Shown: one piece after another, positions 11,325 to 22,838 of the stretch
Numbering within the stretch: position 1 is the first letter of the stretch
How the letters are laid out: the number at the start of each line of letters is the position of its first letter
Source: Monodelphis domestica
Taxonomy: Eukaryota > Chordata > Mammalia > Didelphimorphia > Didelphidae
Assembly (NCBI RefSeq): GCF_027887165.1
Contig: NC_077228.1
Location: 210,715,135 to 210,779,134, forward strand
Direction of reading: 5' to 3'
DNA length: 64,000 nt
Translations under genes and position numbers: made by a program
Notes under the pieces: generated by a model
Seen by the model: the letters and a program-made list of their open reading frames with translations, nothing else
What the model was told of the DNA's origin: nothing
Database searches by the model: none

Positions 11325-12205
11325 GAGACAGAAGGATCCAATTTGATCTGAGATTTCTGACCAGGTTGTTCACCTACAGGCTTCAGATTAGGCTGGAGGC
11401 TAGATCTCAGCCTCCACTTAGTTGCCAGCATCAGAGTCATACAAATACTGTTTGCCACTATGAAGAATTCTAAAAACTCAGAACGCAATGTAGGGCCCAC
11501 TCCTCAATGTGGAAGGCTACCCTCAGGCACAAGTTCCCCCCTCAGTTTGCCCTGGATCTGTGACCAAAGCTGGATCATGAGTCACAGTGCTAACAACTGG
11601 TACCTGATACTTCATCCTGTACAAAATCAAGGTCTACTCAGATAATCTGGGATCTCTTCTTTCTCTACTGCATAACCTCAGTCCTCTCACTCAGTTCCTA
11701 CGTGTTGGAATGCTCTGCACATTGTCCCCTGTGGAGAATCCATCCCCAGGGTTCATAGACTTCCCTGACATCTTTATGCAGACCTGAGCTGGAAAAATGA
11801 CTTGTAATTTTTTCTTAGATTTCCTACTTAAGACTTTGGTGCATTTTGTAAATCTTTTGTGTTCGAGAAGCTGCTCTACCATCTTGGTTCCACCCCAGGG
11901 TAGCAAAGAGAAGGACCATTTTTTCATCAGAGGTAGTCTCTGAAATGATGTCAAGGGGTTTTGAGTTTTAGAGTAGGAGAGAAAAGATAGATCAATGTGA
12001 ATGGTTTTATTTTCTCAATAAAATATGAGATGAAGTCCTCAATATGGAGGGGTACAAGGGCTGGGAAACTTGAGAAAAGAAGAGAATATTTGTAATAGCC
12101 ACTGTGGGTGTGATTTACAAAAAGGTTTGCCTTACTAGAGAGGGCATAGGTGAGATGTGCTGGCACAAATTTGACATGGATCTGGTCAGCACATTGCATG
12201 ACTTT
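11325..12205. other. No recognised feature
   Basis: No repeat family or gene recognised. The open frames at 11460-11645 and 11691-11954 have no recognisable domain. Confidence 0.4.
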
Positions 12206-12221
12206 TTCAGCATTTCTTTCC

Positions 12222-12334
12222 CTTCCTTCCTTCCTTCCTTCCTTCCTTCCTTCCTTCCTTCCTTCCTTCCTTCCTTCCTTCCTTCCTTCCTTCCTTCCTT
12301 CCTTCCTTCCTTCCTTCCTTCCTTCCTTCCTTCT
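12222..12334. repeat. (TTCC)n microsatellite
   Basis: About 28 nearly perfect TTCC units. It abuts the tail side of the minus-strand SINE at 12339-12497, so it probably grew from that SINE's tail. The long Lys/Glu/Gly/Arg and Pro/Ser/Phe/Leu frames across it are artefacts of the repeat. Confidence 0.97.
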
Positions 12335-12338
12335 CCCC

Positions 12339-12497
12339 TTATCTTTTGACCTAGTATCAACTCTAGGACAGAGGGGCAAGGGCTAGGCAAATGGGGTTGT
12401 CACACACAGCTAGGAAGTGTCTGAGGTCAGATTTGAACCCCTGTCCATCTGATTCCAGGCCTGGCATTCTATCCACTATGCTATTCTAGCTGCCCCC
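12339..12497 (-). mobile_element. tRNA-derived SINE
   Basis: Minus-strand copy with 'aagggctaggcaaatgggg', 'cacacagctaggaagtgtctgaggtcagatttgaacccc' and a head ending 'ctagctgcccccc'. A small deletion has removed the 'gacttgcccagg' block. Confidence 0.88.
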
Positions 12498-12780
12498 CTT
12501 TGGCATCTTTCAATAGCCCATAAGTAGAAGCAGGGGAGCTGGAAGGCAGAAGTAATTCAGGATTGGAGTTTGGCAAAGTATGAATAGCAATAGGAAAAGG
12601 AAACAAGGAATGCCAGATTACAAGACTGTATAATGTTGAACTGGTCAATTTTAGGAAAGGAAGAAAGTGAAGCCAACGTAGAAATGAGGCCTTGTGAGAG
12701 TCCTAAGGGGTGAAAAACAAAAACAAAACCAAAAACAATCTCATTCTGTTTTAGACAACTTGCTCTATTTGTTATTTTTT

Positions 12781-12975
12781 TTATTTTTTTAACCCTTACC
12801 TTCTTTTTTGGAATCAATAGTGTTTATCAGTTCCAAGGCAGAAGAGTGGTAAAGACTGGGCAATTGGGATTAAGTGACTTGCCCAGGGTCATACAGCTAG
12901 GACATGTCTGAGGTCAGATTTGAACCCTCCATCTCCACGCCTGGCACTCTGTACACTGAGTCACCTAGCTGTTCC
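12781..12975 (-). mobile_element. tRNA-derived SINE
   Basis: Minus-strand copy from the poly-T/aacccttaccttc tail to the 'gtcacctagctgttcc' head, with the middle intact. Confidence 0.9.
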
Positions 12976-12989
12976 CTTAGCTGTTTTCT

Positions 12990-13140
12990 GAACTCAACAT
13001 GCTGTCTCTTGCTTCTGAACACTTGAATAGGTTGTTCCTCATGCCTGGAATGCACTCTCTCCTTATTTCTAATTTCAAAAGTCTCTCCTTTTTCATGAAG
13101 ACCCAAGTTGAACATAGTAAATGCTTAATAAATACATACT
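12990..13140 (+). mobile_element. L2 LINE 3' fragment
   Basis: 'cctcatgcctggaatgcactctctcctt' followed by 'ttcaaaagtctctcc' and 'aatgcttaataaatac' is the order of an L2 ORF end and tail. Confidence 0.6.
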
Positions 13141-13628
13141 GCTGGGCAGCTGGGGAATGTTCCAAGCAGGGGAACAACAGGAAGAAGAGCATTTTAAATG
13201 TCTTCAGAATTTATTATCACCCATGGATAACCAAGGACATGGAGCTCTCTACACTCAATGTCCAAGAACAGACAGATACTTTAGAAGACACTTTGAACGC
13301 TTCTTCCAACTCAGTTGGTAGACTTTGCAGAGCTGTGTAATTGGTTTCCACATGTCACTTCCCTGACATAATTGGAATAAGTAAATAATTCTTACCCCAC
13401 GGGAAGAAAATTCACAGGATTATTTAGAGCATCAAAGAGAGGGATAAGGCATTAACATTGCTACTAAAAACTGGACAAATGTCTCAGGTGAAAAGCACAG
13501 GATTTACTTTTGAGCTTGACTAAATTCTAAAAAACAAAGGCAACACAAAAAGAGATAGGAAACAAAGACTTTGCAGAGCAACATTGCAGAGGAAAGAGAA
13601 ATAAGAAATCCATTTAAGAGAACAACAT
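13141..13628. other. No recognised feature
   Basis: Single-copy-like sequence. The frames at 12999-13340 and 13121-13321 have no recognised domain. Confidence 0.4.
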
Positions 13629-13820
13629 AGGGTAATTCGGTGGCTCAGTGGGTAGAGTACCAACTCTGGGGTCAGGAAACTTGAGTTCAAATCTGACTTC
13701 AGGCTCTTCCTAGCTATGTGACCCTGGGCATATCACTTATCCCCAATTGCCTAGCCCTTGCTACTCTTCTGTCTTAGAATTGATACTAAGGCAGAAGTCA
13801 CCTTCTGTTTTTTTTTTAAA
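13629..13820 (+). mobile_element. tRNA-derived SINE, older subtype
   Basis: Head 'taattcggtggctcagtgggtagagtacc', body 'ctatgtgaccctgggcatatcac' and tail 'cagaagtcaccttctg', followed by a T/A run. The related flanks AGAACAACATA and GGAACAGCACA may be a decayed target duplication. Confidence 0.82.
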
Positions 13821-13829
13821 GGAACAGCA

Positions 13830-14700
13830 CAATGCCAGCTTAATGATAGAAGATTAATTAATGTAAATCAGTGATGCTCTGACAAGTATCTCTGTATCTG
13901 ACCTAGATGATTCTATGCAGTTCCAATCTCTCTTGGTTACTCTAGGTTTGAAGGAACACAAGCTACCTAGCAAGAGTTAGTCTTAGAGTGAGAATGTAAA
14001 TGATGTGGAGGAGAGAATTTGCAAGGCATGCATGCAAGACAGAAAACTGTCAGTCAAAATGAAGATTCCATTGGAATGAGACTGGGAGACAGTTGAAGCC
14101 AAGTCAACAGCTGGACTGGATTGAAGGAGGCTTTTTGGCTTTTGGCTTCTGGCTGATGGTGGTGGCTGACGCTGAAGGACTTTTGATTTTTGCTGGCTGG
14201 CTGATTTGAAGGCAGAAGGAAGAAGAAAAGACAGTGACTCTGTTTCACAATTGTGACTGATTGCCATTTCCCTCAATATCCTCCAAACACTCTCTATAGA
14301 GAATAACGAAATCCTACTCCTCTTACCTGATCCTTCATCCTTGTCCTGTCTTCCCCAAATAAACCCTTATTTGAGAAAAGAAGAGAAAAGAGTATTTCCT
14401 CTGAAATCTCATAGCTCACACTGAGTGATCTGAGGGAGAAGAAGAAGGGGGAGGGGAAGCTGAAAGGCTTCTGAAGAGGGAGAAAAACAGGGAGGAGGGT
14501 AGGCAAACTTTGATCCATTAGTCATTTAGTATCAATCAATATACATCCCAAAATATCTATTAAAATGAGAACTAAAATGGTCAATATCATGAATCCATGA
14601 AACTTTTGCGATCATACATGAAGCTTATCCTTATATGAAACTGTTAGTAGATTTGTCCCAGCTATTACTGCCTCCCCCAATCCACTTCCAAATTCAAAAT
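13830..14700 (+). other. Unclassified; possible LTR-like part
   Basis: Contains 'ccccaaataaacccttatttgag' at about 14355, which looks like an LTR polyadenylation signal, downstream of a pyrimidine/purine-rich stretch with G+T-rich short repeats (ggctggctg). No TG..CA boundaries or duplication could be fixed. Open frames here have no domain. Confidence 0.25.
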
Positions 14701-14717
14701 TACCTTGTATTTATTTA

Positions 14718-14870
14718 TTTTTTAAATCTTTACGTTCTCTTTTACTAAATATTGATTCCAAGACAGACAAGCAATAAGGGTTGGGCAATTGGGATTAAGT
14801 GACTTACCCAGGATCACACAGTCAGAAAGTGTCTGAGGTCAGATTTGAACCCAGGATCTCCCATCTCCAA
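14718..14870 (-). mobile_element. tRNA-derived SINE, head truncated
   Basis: Minus-strand copy with the tail and body ('gattaagtgacttacccaggatcacacag') that stops at 'ccatctcca', before the tRNA-like A box. Confidence 0.85.
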
Positions 14871-14877
14871 TGAACAT

Positions 14878-15080
14878 TTAATAATAATAGTAGCTATCAT
14901 TAATGTTGCAAAAGGCTATTGCAAATATTGTCTCATTTTATCCTCATAACAATCTTGAGAAGGTAGGTATCATTGTTATTCTTATTTTACATATAGGGAA
15001 GTTGAGGCAAACAGGTTAAGTGACTTGTCCAAGGTCACTAACAAGGATCCGTGGCTGAATTTTAACTCAGGTCTTATACT
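14878..15080 (-). mobile_element. MIR-like SINE
   Basis: 'tctcattttatcctcataac' then 'aggtaggtatcattgttattcttattttacatatagggaag' and 'gttaagtgacttgtccaaggtcac' is the minus-strand MIR order. Confidence 0.7.
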
Positions 15081-15096
15081 ATATTAAATGATCAAA

Positions 15097-15425
15097 ATGA
15101 GGATTTCAGAGAATCTTGGGTAGTATGAGCTGACCCAGATTAAAGTAAACTGAACCAGGAGAGTGTTATACAAGGTCAGCAACCCTATAAAGAACAACTT
15201 TGGAATGCTTCAGAATGCTATCATAACAGTGATCAACCATATGTGTAGAGGATCTATGGCAAAGCATGTTACCCACCTCCTGACAGAGACAGAATGAGTT
15301 TCAGGGTGTAGAAGGAAACAGATTTTTAGACATGGCCTCAGTGTAAGTTTGTTTTATTTGACCATTCTTATTTGTTGCAAAGGTTTCTATTCTTTCTTTC
15401 ACTTGGTTTTTAATTAAGGAAAGAG
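15097..15425 (+). mobile_element. Old L1-like 3' end
   Basis: 'gacccagattaaagtaaactgaaccaggagag' and 'atgctatcataacagtgatcaacc' resemble the region between ORF2 end and 3' UTR of old marsupial L1 (compare 25640-25740 and 49980-50050). Strongly diverged. Confidence 0.5.
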
Positions 15426-15495
15426 GCAGAATTAGCTGTAGTCATGCTTCTCAAAAGAGAGTCACTGAAATATTTATTTTTAAAAATGAACAGAA

Positions 15496-15690
15496 TGGGG
15501 GAAGCTAGATGGTTTACTGGATGGAGAACCAGGCTTGGAGTCAAGAGATTCTGGGTTCAAATCTGGCCTCAGATACTTTCTAACAGCGTGATCATGGGCA
15601 AGTCACTTAACTCCAATCACCTAGGCTTTAGGGCTCTTTTGCCTTGTAACCAATACTTGGTATTAATTCCAAAACAGAAAGGTAAAGGTA
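15496..15690 (+). mobile_element. tRNA-derived SINE
   Basis: Complete plus-strand copy from 'gggggaagctagatggtttac' to 'cagaaaggtaaagg', diverged in the head. Confidence 0.87.
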
Positions 15691-15889
15691 TCTTAAAAGC
15701 AATTTGCTGTATACTTTTATGAGATGGATATTGATGGTTTCATATTCAATCTTATTTTTGTGTTCTGTTCTAATAAGGAAATTTTTTGATGATTTAAAGT
15801 TTATTTTGATTTAAAATTTTTTTATTTCATTTTATTTTCTTTTCAGTTTGTATCTAAGGCAACGAGACATAATGATCAGGATTGAGGTC

Positions 15890-16470
15890 TCGTGAAGCAG
15901 GGGAAAAAGTACTGACTCTGGACTCAGAGGATCTGGGCTCAACACTCAGCCCTACTACATTGTAAAAAGAAATGTTTTTCTTTGGGGCTCTCACTCATGA
16001 TTAGTGAGGCAAAACTCAGGACAAAGAAAATTAAAGGAGTTTATTAAAAATAAGTCAAGGTAGCAAAATGGTAACAGACTAATTCCTGGGGATTAGCAAG
16101 GTTCCAAAGGAGATCAGTTTTTTAAATAAGATAATTTGGATAGGTCCACATAAGTAAAAGAGTTTGGATCAGGTGGACTGTATGTGACAATTCTTATATA
16201 AGTGGGGCATGTAAATTGCCTATGTGACAGGTAGGGGGTCGATCTGACTATATGATAGGTATTAGGGAATACTGAGCTGCAGACTGGTGATGCCTTCTCC
16301 CCCAACACTCAATGACAAATAGTTCTAGAAATAATGAGTTAACATAACTTTTAATAATAGGACAAGTTACATAACCTCTTTGAGTTATAGTTTCCTTGAG
16401 TACAAAAGAAGGTGATTGGGCTAGATTATCCCTAAAGACTCTCTTAAAACTAAACCAACAGTTTTATGAT
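15890..16470 (+). mobile_element. MIR-like SINE split by an LTR
   Basis: The left part (15895-15960: 'gtactgactctggactcagaggatctgggctcaac') and the right part (about 16362-16470: 'ggacaagttacataacctctttgag') are consecutive MIR segments. They are separated by the LTR at 15961-16317 plus about 45 bp of unclear sequence. Confidence 0.6.
15961..16317 (-). mobile_element. LTR, family 3
   Basis: Plus-strand ends TGTAAAAAG and CAATGACA. Read on the minus strand it starts TGTCATTGAGTGTTGGGGG, has a TATA-like CTTATATAAG (about 16193), an AATAAACTCC signal (complement near 16038) and ends TTTTTACA. It is the inverted sister of 8649-9026. No clean flanking duplication was found. Confidence 0.65.
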
Positions 16471-16588
16471 GGCAATTAGATCTCAAATTTGTTTGAGTCT
16501 CAAAATTAAAGACTGGTCCTTCTCAGGAATATAAATTCTGAATAAATGTAAAGACAAGACCATATGCCCTTATTCCTTACCCATTAGA

Positions 16589-16625
16589 CTACCTTACCTT
16601 ATTCTGATGAAAATGATACTAAGTA
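16589..16625 (+). repeat. 37-bp templated copy of 9157-9193
   Basis: The 37 bases are identical to positions 9157-9193, inside a MIR 7.4 kb upstream. The segment is bracketed by TACCCATTAGACT at 16578-16590 and 16624-16636. Copy plus 13-bp flanking duplication reads as a single insertion event. Confidence 0.85.
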
Positions 16626-16644
16626 CCCATTAGACTGTCAGTTT

Positions 16645-17380
16645 CTTTTTTTTTTTAATTTTATTTAATTAGTTAATTTAGAATATTTTTCCATGGTTAC
16701 AAGAATCATGTTCTTTCCCTCTCCTCCCTCCCCAACCCAATCCCATAGCTAATGTGCAATTCCACTGGGTTTTACATGTGTAATTGATCAAGACCTATTT
16801 CTATATTATTGATATTTGCACTAGGTGATCATTTAGAGTCTACATCCCCAATCATATCCCCATCGAGCCATGTGATCAAGCAGTTGTTTTTCTTCAGTGT
16901 TTCTATTCCCACAGTTCTTCCTCTGACTGTAGATAGCATTCTTTCTCATAAGACCCTCAGGATTGCCCTGGATCATTGCATTGCTGCTAGTAGAGAAGTC
17001 CGTTACATTGAATTGTACCACAGTGTATCAGTCTCTGTGTACAGTGTTCTCCTGGTTCTGCTCCTTTCACTTCCTGGAGATTGTTCCAGTCTCCATGGAA
17101 TTCCTCCACTTTATTGTTCCTTTTAGCACAATAGTATTCCATCACGATCATATACCACAATTTGTTCAGCCATTCCCCAATTGAAGGGCATCCCCTCATT
17201 TTCCAATTCTTTGCCACCACAAAAAGAGTTGCTATAAGTATTTTTGTACAAGTAGCTCTCTTCCCCTTTTTTATGATCTCTTTGGTATACAGACCCAATA
17301 ATGTTATCACAGGATCAAAGGACACACACGGTTTTATAGCTTTTTGGGCATAGTTCCAAATTACCCTCCAGAAAAATGCT
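16645..17380 (-). mobile_element. L1 LINE 3' end, truncated
   Basis: Minus-strand L1 3' UTR ('tccatggttacaagaatcatgttc', 'gattgcattccactggg'-type block) and the end of ORF2 up to 'ccaaattaccctccagaa'. The remaining 100-odd ORF2 codons are broken by frameshifts. It is severely 5'-truncated. Confidence 0.9.
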
Positions 17381-17750
17381 ATCATTTTAAGAAAAAAGAA
17401 AAGTATATTTTACCCCATGCAGAGATTATAAATATGCCCCTAGCATTGTATGAAAATGATGAAGTTAGAGCTTCTAACCTGCATAAATGAGCCCTCTCTA
17501 TCACCCCTCCCCCATATATATACACACATGCCACGGTATTCTGCTGGATGAAGCTCAGACAAAAGAACTCAATACCATGCTCCCCACCAGCTTGTCCCAA
17601 GACAGCAAAGAAAGGAGCACACCTAAAATAAAGTGCTTTCCACCATTTTGGGGTTTGTAGTTGTACCTCCTCTGCATGTCTTCTGGAATTTGGGGAGAGC
17701 TCTGTGCTGTCACCAGTCACTTTGAGCTACGAAATTCAATGGAAAACACT
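17381..17750. other. No recognised feature
   Basis: Nothing recognised. A short tatatatacacacatg tract lies near 17514. Confidence 0.4.
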
Positions 17751-17754
17751 TTTC

Positions 17755-18290
17755 ATAGTCAATTTATGTATTTAATCAATCAGACAATATTTATTAACTG
17801 CTTTCTATGTGCTGGGCACTGTTCTAAACTCTGGAGAAACAAAAACAGACAAAGGATAATCCCCACCCTCAAGGCATTTACAATTTGATGGGAGAGACAA
17901 CATGCAAACAAATATGTAAAAAACAAGGTATTTATAGGATAAGTGGGAAGTAATTAGCAAAGTGAATGTTCTAGAATTAAGAAGAGTTAGGGAAGGCATT
18001 CAGCAAAAGAAGGGATTTAAAGGAAACGAGAGAGGTCAGTAGAAAGAGCAGAAGTGGAAGAGCATTCCAGACCTGGGGGACAGCCAGAGAAAATGCCTGG
18101 AGGGGAGAAATGGAGAATCTTATGTCTGACACAGTCAGGAGCCCAGTGTCACTGGACGCAAGAGAGCCTGGCACAGAGTGAGATGTAAGAAGCCTGGAAA
18201 GGTAGGAAGGGGCTAGGTTATGAAGGGTTCTAAATGCCTTTTTTATTTGATCCTAGAGGCAATAGAGGGTCACTAGAGTTTATTAAGGGC
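17755..18290 (+). repeat. Interspersed repeat of uncertain class
   Basis: The stretch 'tatttattaactgctttctatgtgctgggcactgttctaaactctgg', 'caccctcaaggcatttacaatttgatgggagagacaacatg', 'gagcattccagacctgggggacagccagagaaaatgc' and 'gaagcctggaaaggtaggaaggggctagg' strongly resembles a dispersed repeat I associate with marsupial genomes. I cannot name its class from sequence alone. The open frame at 17977-18174 is within it and not a gene. Confidence 0.55.
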
Positions 18291-18296
18291 TGATGG

Positions 18297-18765
18297 TGGT
18301 GTGTGGCATGGACCTGATGCAGAGTGAAATAAGCAGAATTGGAGAACATTGTAAACAGTAACAACAATATTGTATGATGATCAACTGTGAAAGGCTTTGC
18401 TACTCTCAATAATGCAAAGATCTGGAACAATTCTAAAGGACTTATGTCAGGGAATACTATCCATCCCCAGGAAAGAAGTTGGATCTTGGATGGATGCAGA
18501 TCAAAGCAGACAATCTTTCACAACAGTATATTTCTAATTTTACTTTGAAGTTTGGGTTTTGTATGAGTGTGCTCTTACAGCAATGACCAATATGGACGTG
18601 TATTTTACATGATGATACATGTATACACCAGATCAAATTGCTTATCATCTCTGAATGGGGGAGAGAAAGGATAGAGGGAGATGGTTTAGACCTTATAATT
18701 TTGGAAAATATTTGCTGAAAATTATTATTGCATGTAATTGGGAAAATAAAAAATCTTTGGATAAA
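18297..18765 (+). mobile_element. Old L1 3' end
   Basis: 'cctgatgcagagtgaaataagcagaattgg', 'gggagagaaaggatagagggag' and 'aattgggaaaataaaaaatc' are the plus-strand terminal landmarks of the older L1 type. Confidence 0.75.
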
Positions 18766-19879
18766 AATATAAGGTTTTCTCCCAGTTCCCAAAAGTGAAT
18801 AAAGTTTTATCACATGACAGAAATTGTACTTAATAACAATTGAAGGAGCTTCTGGGTAAACATGGCAGCAGTCTAGATGCAAGACTTGTCCTCTCCTCAG
18901 CACCCACCGATATAGATTACCTCAAAAGACCAAAAAAAACAAATTCATAAGAACGAAGGGACTCTACAGTAGGGTGCAGAATTGAAGGTATGTGGGATTT
19001 GGGCATTTCCACACTATAAGGGGGTGAAAAGGCTCTCACCAAAACTGCGAGCTGATCTACCCTCCCCCACCCCACCTATGGAGCCAGAGTCAGAGCCAGC
19101 TCGTGACAGAATCAGTAAGCGAGGGGCACCTCTAGGTCCTTGGGAGCTGACTAAGACCACCAAAGACCTACCCCTGAGAGCAGCTACACCTGAAACCCCA
19201 GCAGGCTGAAGAGCGCAGACTGTAGGCACTTGCAGGAAAATAGCACAGAGAAGGGCAGAAGCTGTGGAGATTTGAGAGCTTGTCTCAGGCAAAATCCTTG
19301 CTCCTTAGCTCCATACACAGAGAGCCTGCCAATCTCACTCAGATTTCTGACTAAAAAGAAAAGGAAAAACCTCCACAGTATTGGCAAATTGTGCCCAGTA
19401 GCAACAGCCTCCCTCCAAGAAAAACAGATTGAATCTAGAAAATTTTTACAGAGGAAAAACTCAGGCTACAGAGGAAATACAGGAGGAAATTCAAATAAAC
19501 CCAAAACCTTCCAAAAAATGGAAATTGTCCACAAGCTCTTGAAGAATTTAAATTGGAGCTTATCAAAAAGATGAAAGCCTTCTGGCAAGAAAAGGGGGAA
19601 ATAATTCAAAGAGAAAATATCAGTTTAAAGGACAAGAACTCAGAATTGGAGAAACAGCTGGAAGCCACAAAAAGCAGGATACAACTAATCGAAAAGGAAA
19701 ATAAAAAGATAATAGCGGAAAAATAAATTCTTAAAGACCAAAATTAAGCAACTGGAAGACAATGCTCTTTCAAAACAGCAAGAATTAATAAAGCAAAGTC
19801 AAAAGACTGACAAAAATAGAACAAAACATAAAATATCTCACTGACAAGATGACAGATCCAGAAAACAGATGACGACAAG

Positions 19880-20788
19880 TGTTACAATTAAAGTATTGGT
19901 TGGTATAAACTGTTACAGATAAAAGAGTGGTTGCCTTATACTGTGACCACAAAGATATGCTTTTTATATTAAAAATAAAATGGTTGCCAGGGGGAAATTC
20001 CCAAATATGAAATATACCCAAGTCAGCTGGGTTTTTATGGAGATTTTAATTAATACAAATAGGAATTAATGAAAGAGAGAGCGTAAGAGGAAACAATGAG
20101 AAAAGAGATAGGCCAGCCTAGGCTTTTAAGCCTTAAGAGAGAGATCAGTCAGTCTTTTATCAACTCACCACAAGATTTGTCCAAACAAGATTCTAGTGTT
20201 CAGAGACCCACCAGTTCAGCTTTGGCAAGCTGCACTAAGTTCGGCCACCAAGCCCTTCAAGGCAGCTCTGGCAAGCTGCCTCTCTCCAATCCAGCTTTTG
20301 CAAGCTGACTCTCAGCTGAATCTACCAGCTGAATGATCCCCAGAGCCCTTTCTTAGCTCCTTTTTAAAGCAAATTTTCTCCTATGTCACCTCCCCTAAGT
20401 TCTTACATCTACCAATCACAGTAGATGTTTTCCAAAGGACAGACCATTCTTAATTCACACCTGAGTAGACTAAAACCTCTGAGTAAGTTCTCACCTCTTT
20501 GCCACTTGCAAGTTTACAAGTTGCCTGACCTTTATAGGTACTTAGCACCCTTTTGTATTAGATTTAAAAATAGGCACAGCTTAAGGACTTTTGCCTTACT
20601 ATAAGTATGGGTTAAGTATTTTTCATTGTTCAGCAAGGAGTTTACAACTTTATCTTCCCCTAAGGCATGCTTAAGTATGGGTGAAGTAGAGGTCTCACAT
20701 TCCTGATCAAGTACCTTCATTGTTTAAAATGGGGAATGGTCTTAACCAAGTGTTCTTAAGTAGGGTCTGAGAATTTTTAAGATTCACA
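19880..20788 (-). mobile_element. Solo LTR, family 1, TSD CAAG
   Basis: 909-bp insertion inside L1 ORF1. Plus-strand ends are TGTTACAATT and GATTCACA. CAAG flanks it at 19876-19879 and 20789-20792, and L1 continues directly ('acaatttgagaatcattgg'). The block 'gtcagctgggtttttatgg' at about 20018 is the exact complement of the corresponding block in 5046-5928. No internal viral region is present. Confidence 0.88.
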
Positions 20789-20792
20789 CAAG

Positions 20793-21307
20793 ACAATTTG
20801 AGAATCATTGGTCTACCTGAAAAGCCAGAAATAAACAGAAATCTTGACATCATACTATAAGAAATCATCCAAGAAAACTGCCCTGATGTTCTTAAACAAG
20901 GGGGCAAAATAGACATTGAAAGAGATCATAGAACATCCTCTACATTAAATCCTCAAAAGACAACTCCCAGAAATGTAATTGCCAAATTCCAGAGCTTTCA
21001 AGCTAAGGAGAAAATTCTACAAGAAGCCAAAAAGAGACAATTCACATACCAAGGAGCACCAATCAGGATCACACAAGACCTGGCAGCTTCCACACTAAAG
21101 GACTGCAAGGCTTGGAACATGATATTCAGAAAGGCAAAAGAATTGGGTCTTCAACAAAGGATCACCTATCCATCAAAACTTACTATATACTTCCAGGGAA
21201 AAGTATGGGCATTGAACAAAATAGAAGATTTCCAAGTATTTGTAGAAAAAAGACCAGAAATAAGTGGAAAGTTTGATATCCAAAAACAAAGATCAAGAGA
21301 AACATGA
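20793..21307 (+). pseudogene. L1 ORF1 RRM and C-terminal domain remnant
   Basis: The L1 ORF1 protein is an RNA-binding trimeric chaperone. This segment retains the RRM start (NLRIIGLPE near 20800), 'NVIAKFQSFQAKEKIL' and a C-terminal domain ending '..KRPEISGKF..' at 21307. The coiled-coil part (about 19560-19730) is on the other side of the LTR and has in-frame stops. The 21119-21307 part is still open for 62 codons. Confidence 0.85.
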
Positions 21308-22838
21308 AAAGATAAATTTGAAAGAGAGGGGGAAAGGGGGGAAAATGTTTTTTTATTCAAACTTTCTTCTTTAAGGGTTATAATTAGACGAAATTTTATA
21401 TATTAATATATGGAGGAAATGTTATTTGTAACTCTCAAAAATTATATTCACTATTATAGTAATTAGAAAGCTCATTTACAGGAAGAGATTGGGATAATAA
21501 GTGCTATAAGGTGATATTAAAGAAATAAAATAAATAGGATAATCTTTATCACACAAAGATACACATAGGAAGGGGAGAGGAAGAATACTCTCATAAGAAG
21601 GAGAGGAAGAGAGTGCTAATAGGTAATACTCAAACATTACTCTCAGTGAAATCAATTCGGAGAGGGAAGAACATATAGATCCATTGGGGTCTTGAATTCT
21701 ATCTTATCCTACAGGGAAAGTGAGAAGGAAAAAATAAGGGGGGGAGGGCCAAGAGTACAAAAAGGGAGGGAAAGAGAGAGGGGAGGGAACTTAACAGACC
21801 CTAAAAAACAAGAAGGGAACAAAAAGGGAGAGGCCAGAAAGGGAAGCATATCAAGGGAGGGATTAAGAGGATTGATTAGAAATAAACTACTGGTTTAAAG
21901 GGATATAGAAAAAGAAGAAAGGACAGAACTAGGAGAGGATATCAAAATGATGGGGAATACACAAGTGACAATCATAACTTTGAATGTGAATGGGATGAAC
22001 TCACCCTAAAACACAGATGAATAGGAGAGTGGATTAGAATTCAGAATCCTATGATATGTTGTCTACAATAAACACACCTGAGACGGGTAGATACTCACAA
22101 GGTTAGAATCAAAGGTTGGAGCAAGACCTATTGGGCCTCAACTGATAGAAAGAAGGCAGGAGTTGCAGTCACGATATCTGATAAAGCCAAAGTAAAAATA
22201 GATCTGATTAAAAGAGATAGGGAAGGTAAATATATCCTGATAAAAGGGAGTATAGACAATGAGGAAATATCAGTAATCAACATATATGCACCAAATGGTA
22301 TAGCCTGAAAATTTCTAAAGGAGAAACTAGTGGAATTGAAGGAGGAAATACATAGTAAAACTATACTAGTGGGAGACCTGAACCTACCACTATCAAATTT
22401 AGATAAATCAAACCAAAAAATAAATAACAAAAAGGTAAAAAATGTGAATGAAATATTAGAAAAATTAGAGTTAATAGATATATGGAGAAAGATAAATAGG
22501 GACAAAAAGGAATATACCTTCTTTTCAGCAGCACACAGTACATTCACAAAGATTGACCATGTACTAGGTCAGAAAAAACAGGGCAAACAAATGCAGTAAA
22601 GCAGAAAGAATAAATGCAACCTTTTCAGATCATAAGGCAATAAAAATAATGATCAATAAGGTTACATGGAGAGCCAAATCAAAAATTAATTGGAAATTAA
22701 ATAATATGATTCTCCAAAATTGGCTAGAGAACAAATGATAGAAACAATAATTTCATTGAAGAAAATGACAATGATGAGACATCGTTTCAAAATCTATGGG
22801 ATGCAGCCAAAGCAGTACTCAGAGGAAAATTTATATCC

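Noticed and set aside
12104..12390. Open frames of about 80-140 codons on both strands with Lys/Glu/Gly/Arg or Pro/Ser/Phe/Leu repeats
   Set aside because: They are translations of the (TTCC)n microsatellite, and all frames of such a repeat lack stops.
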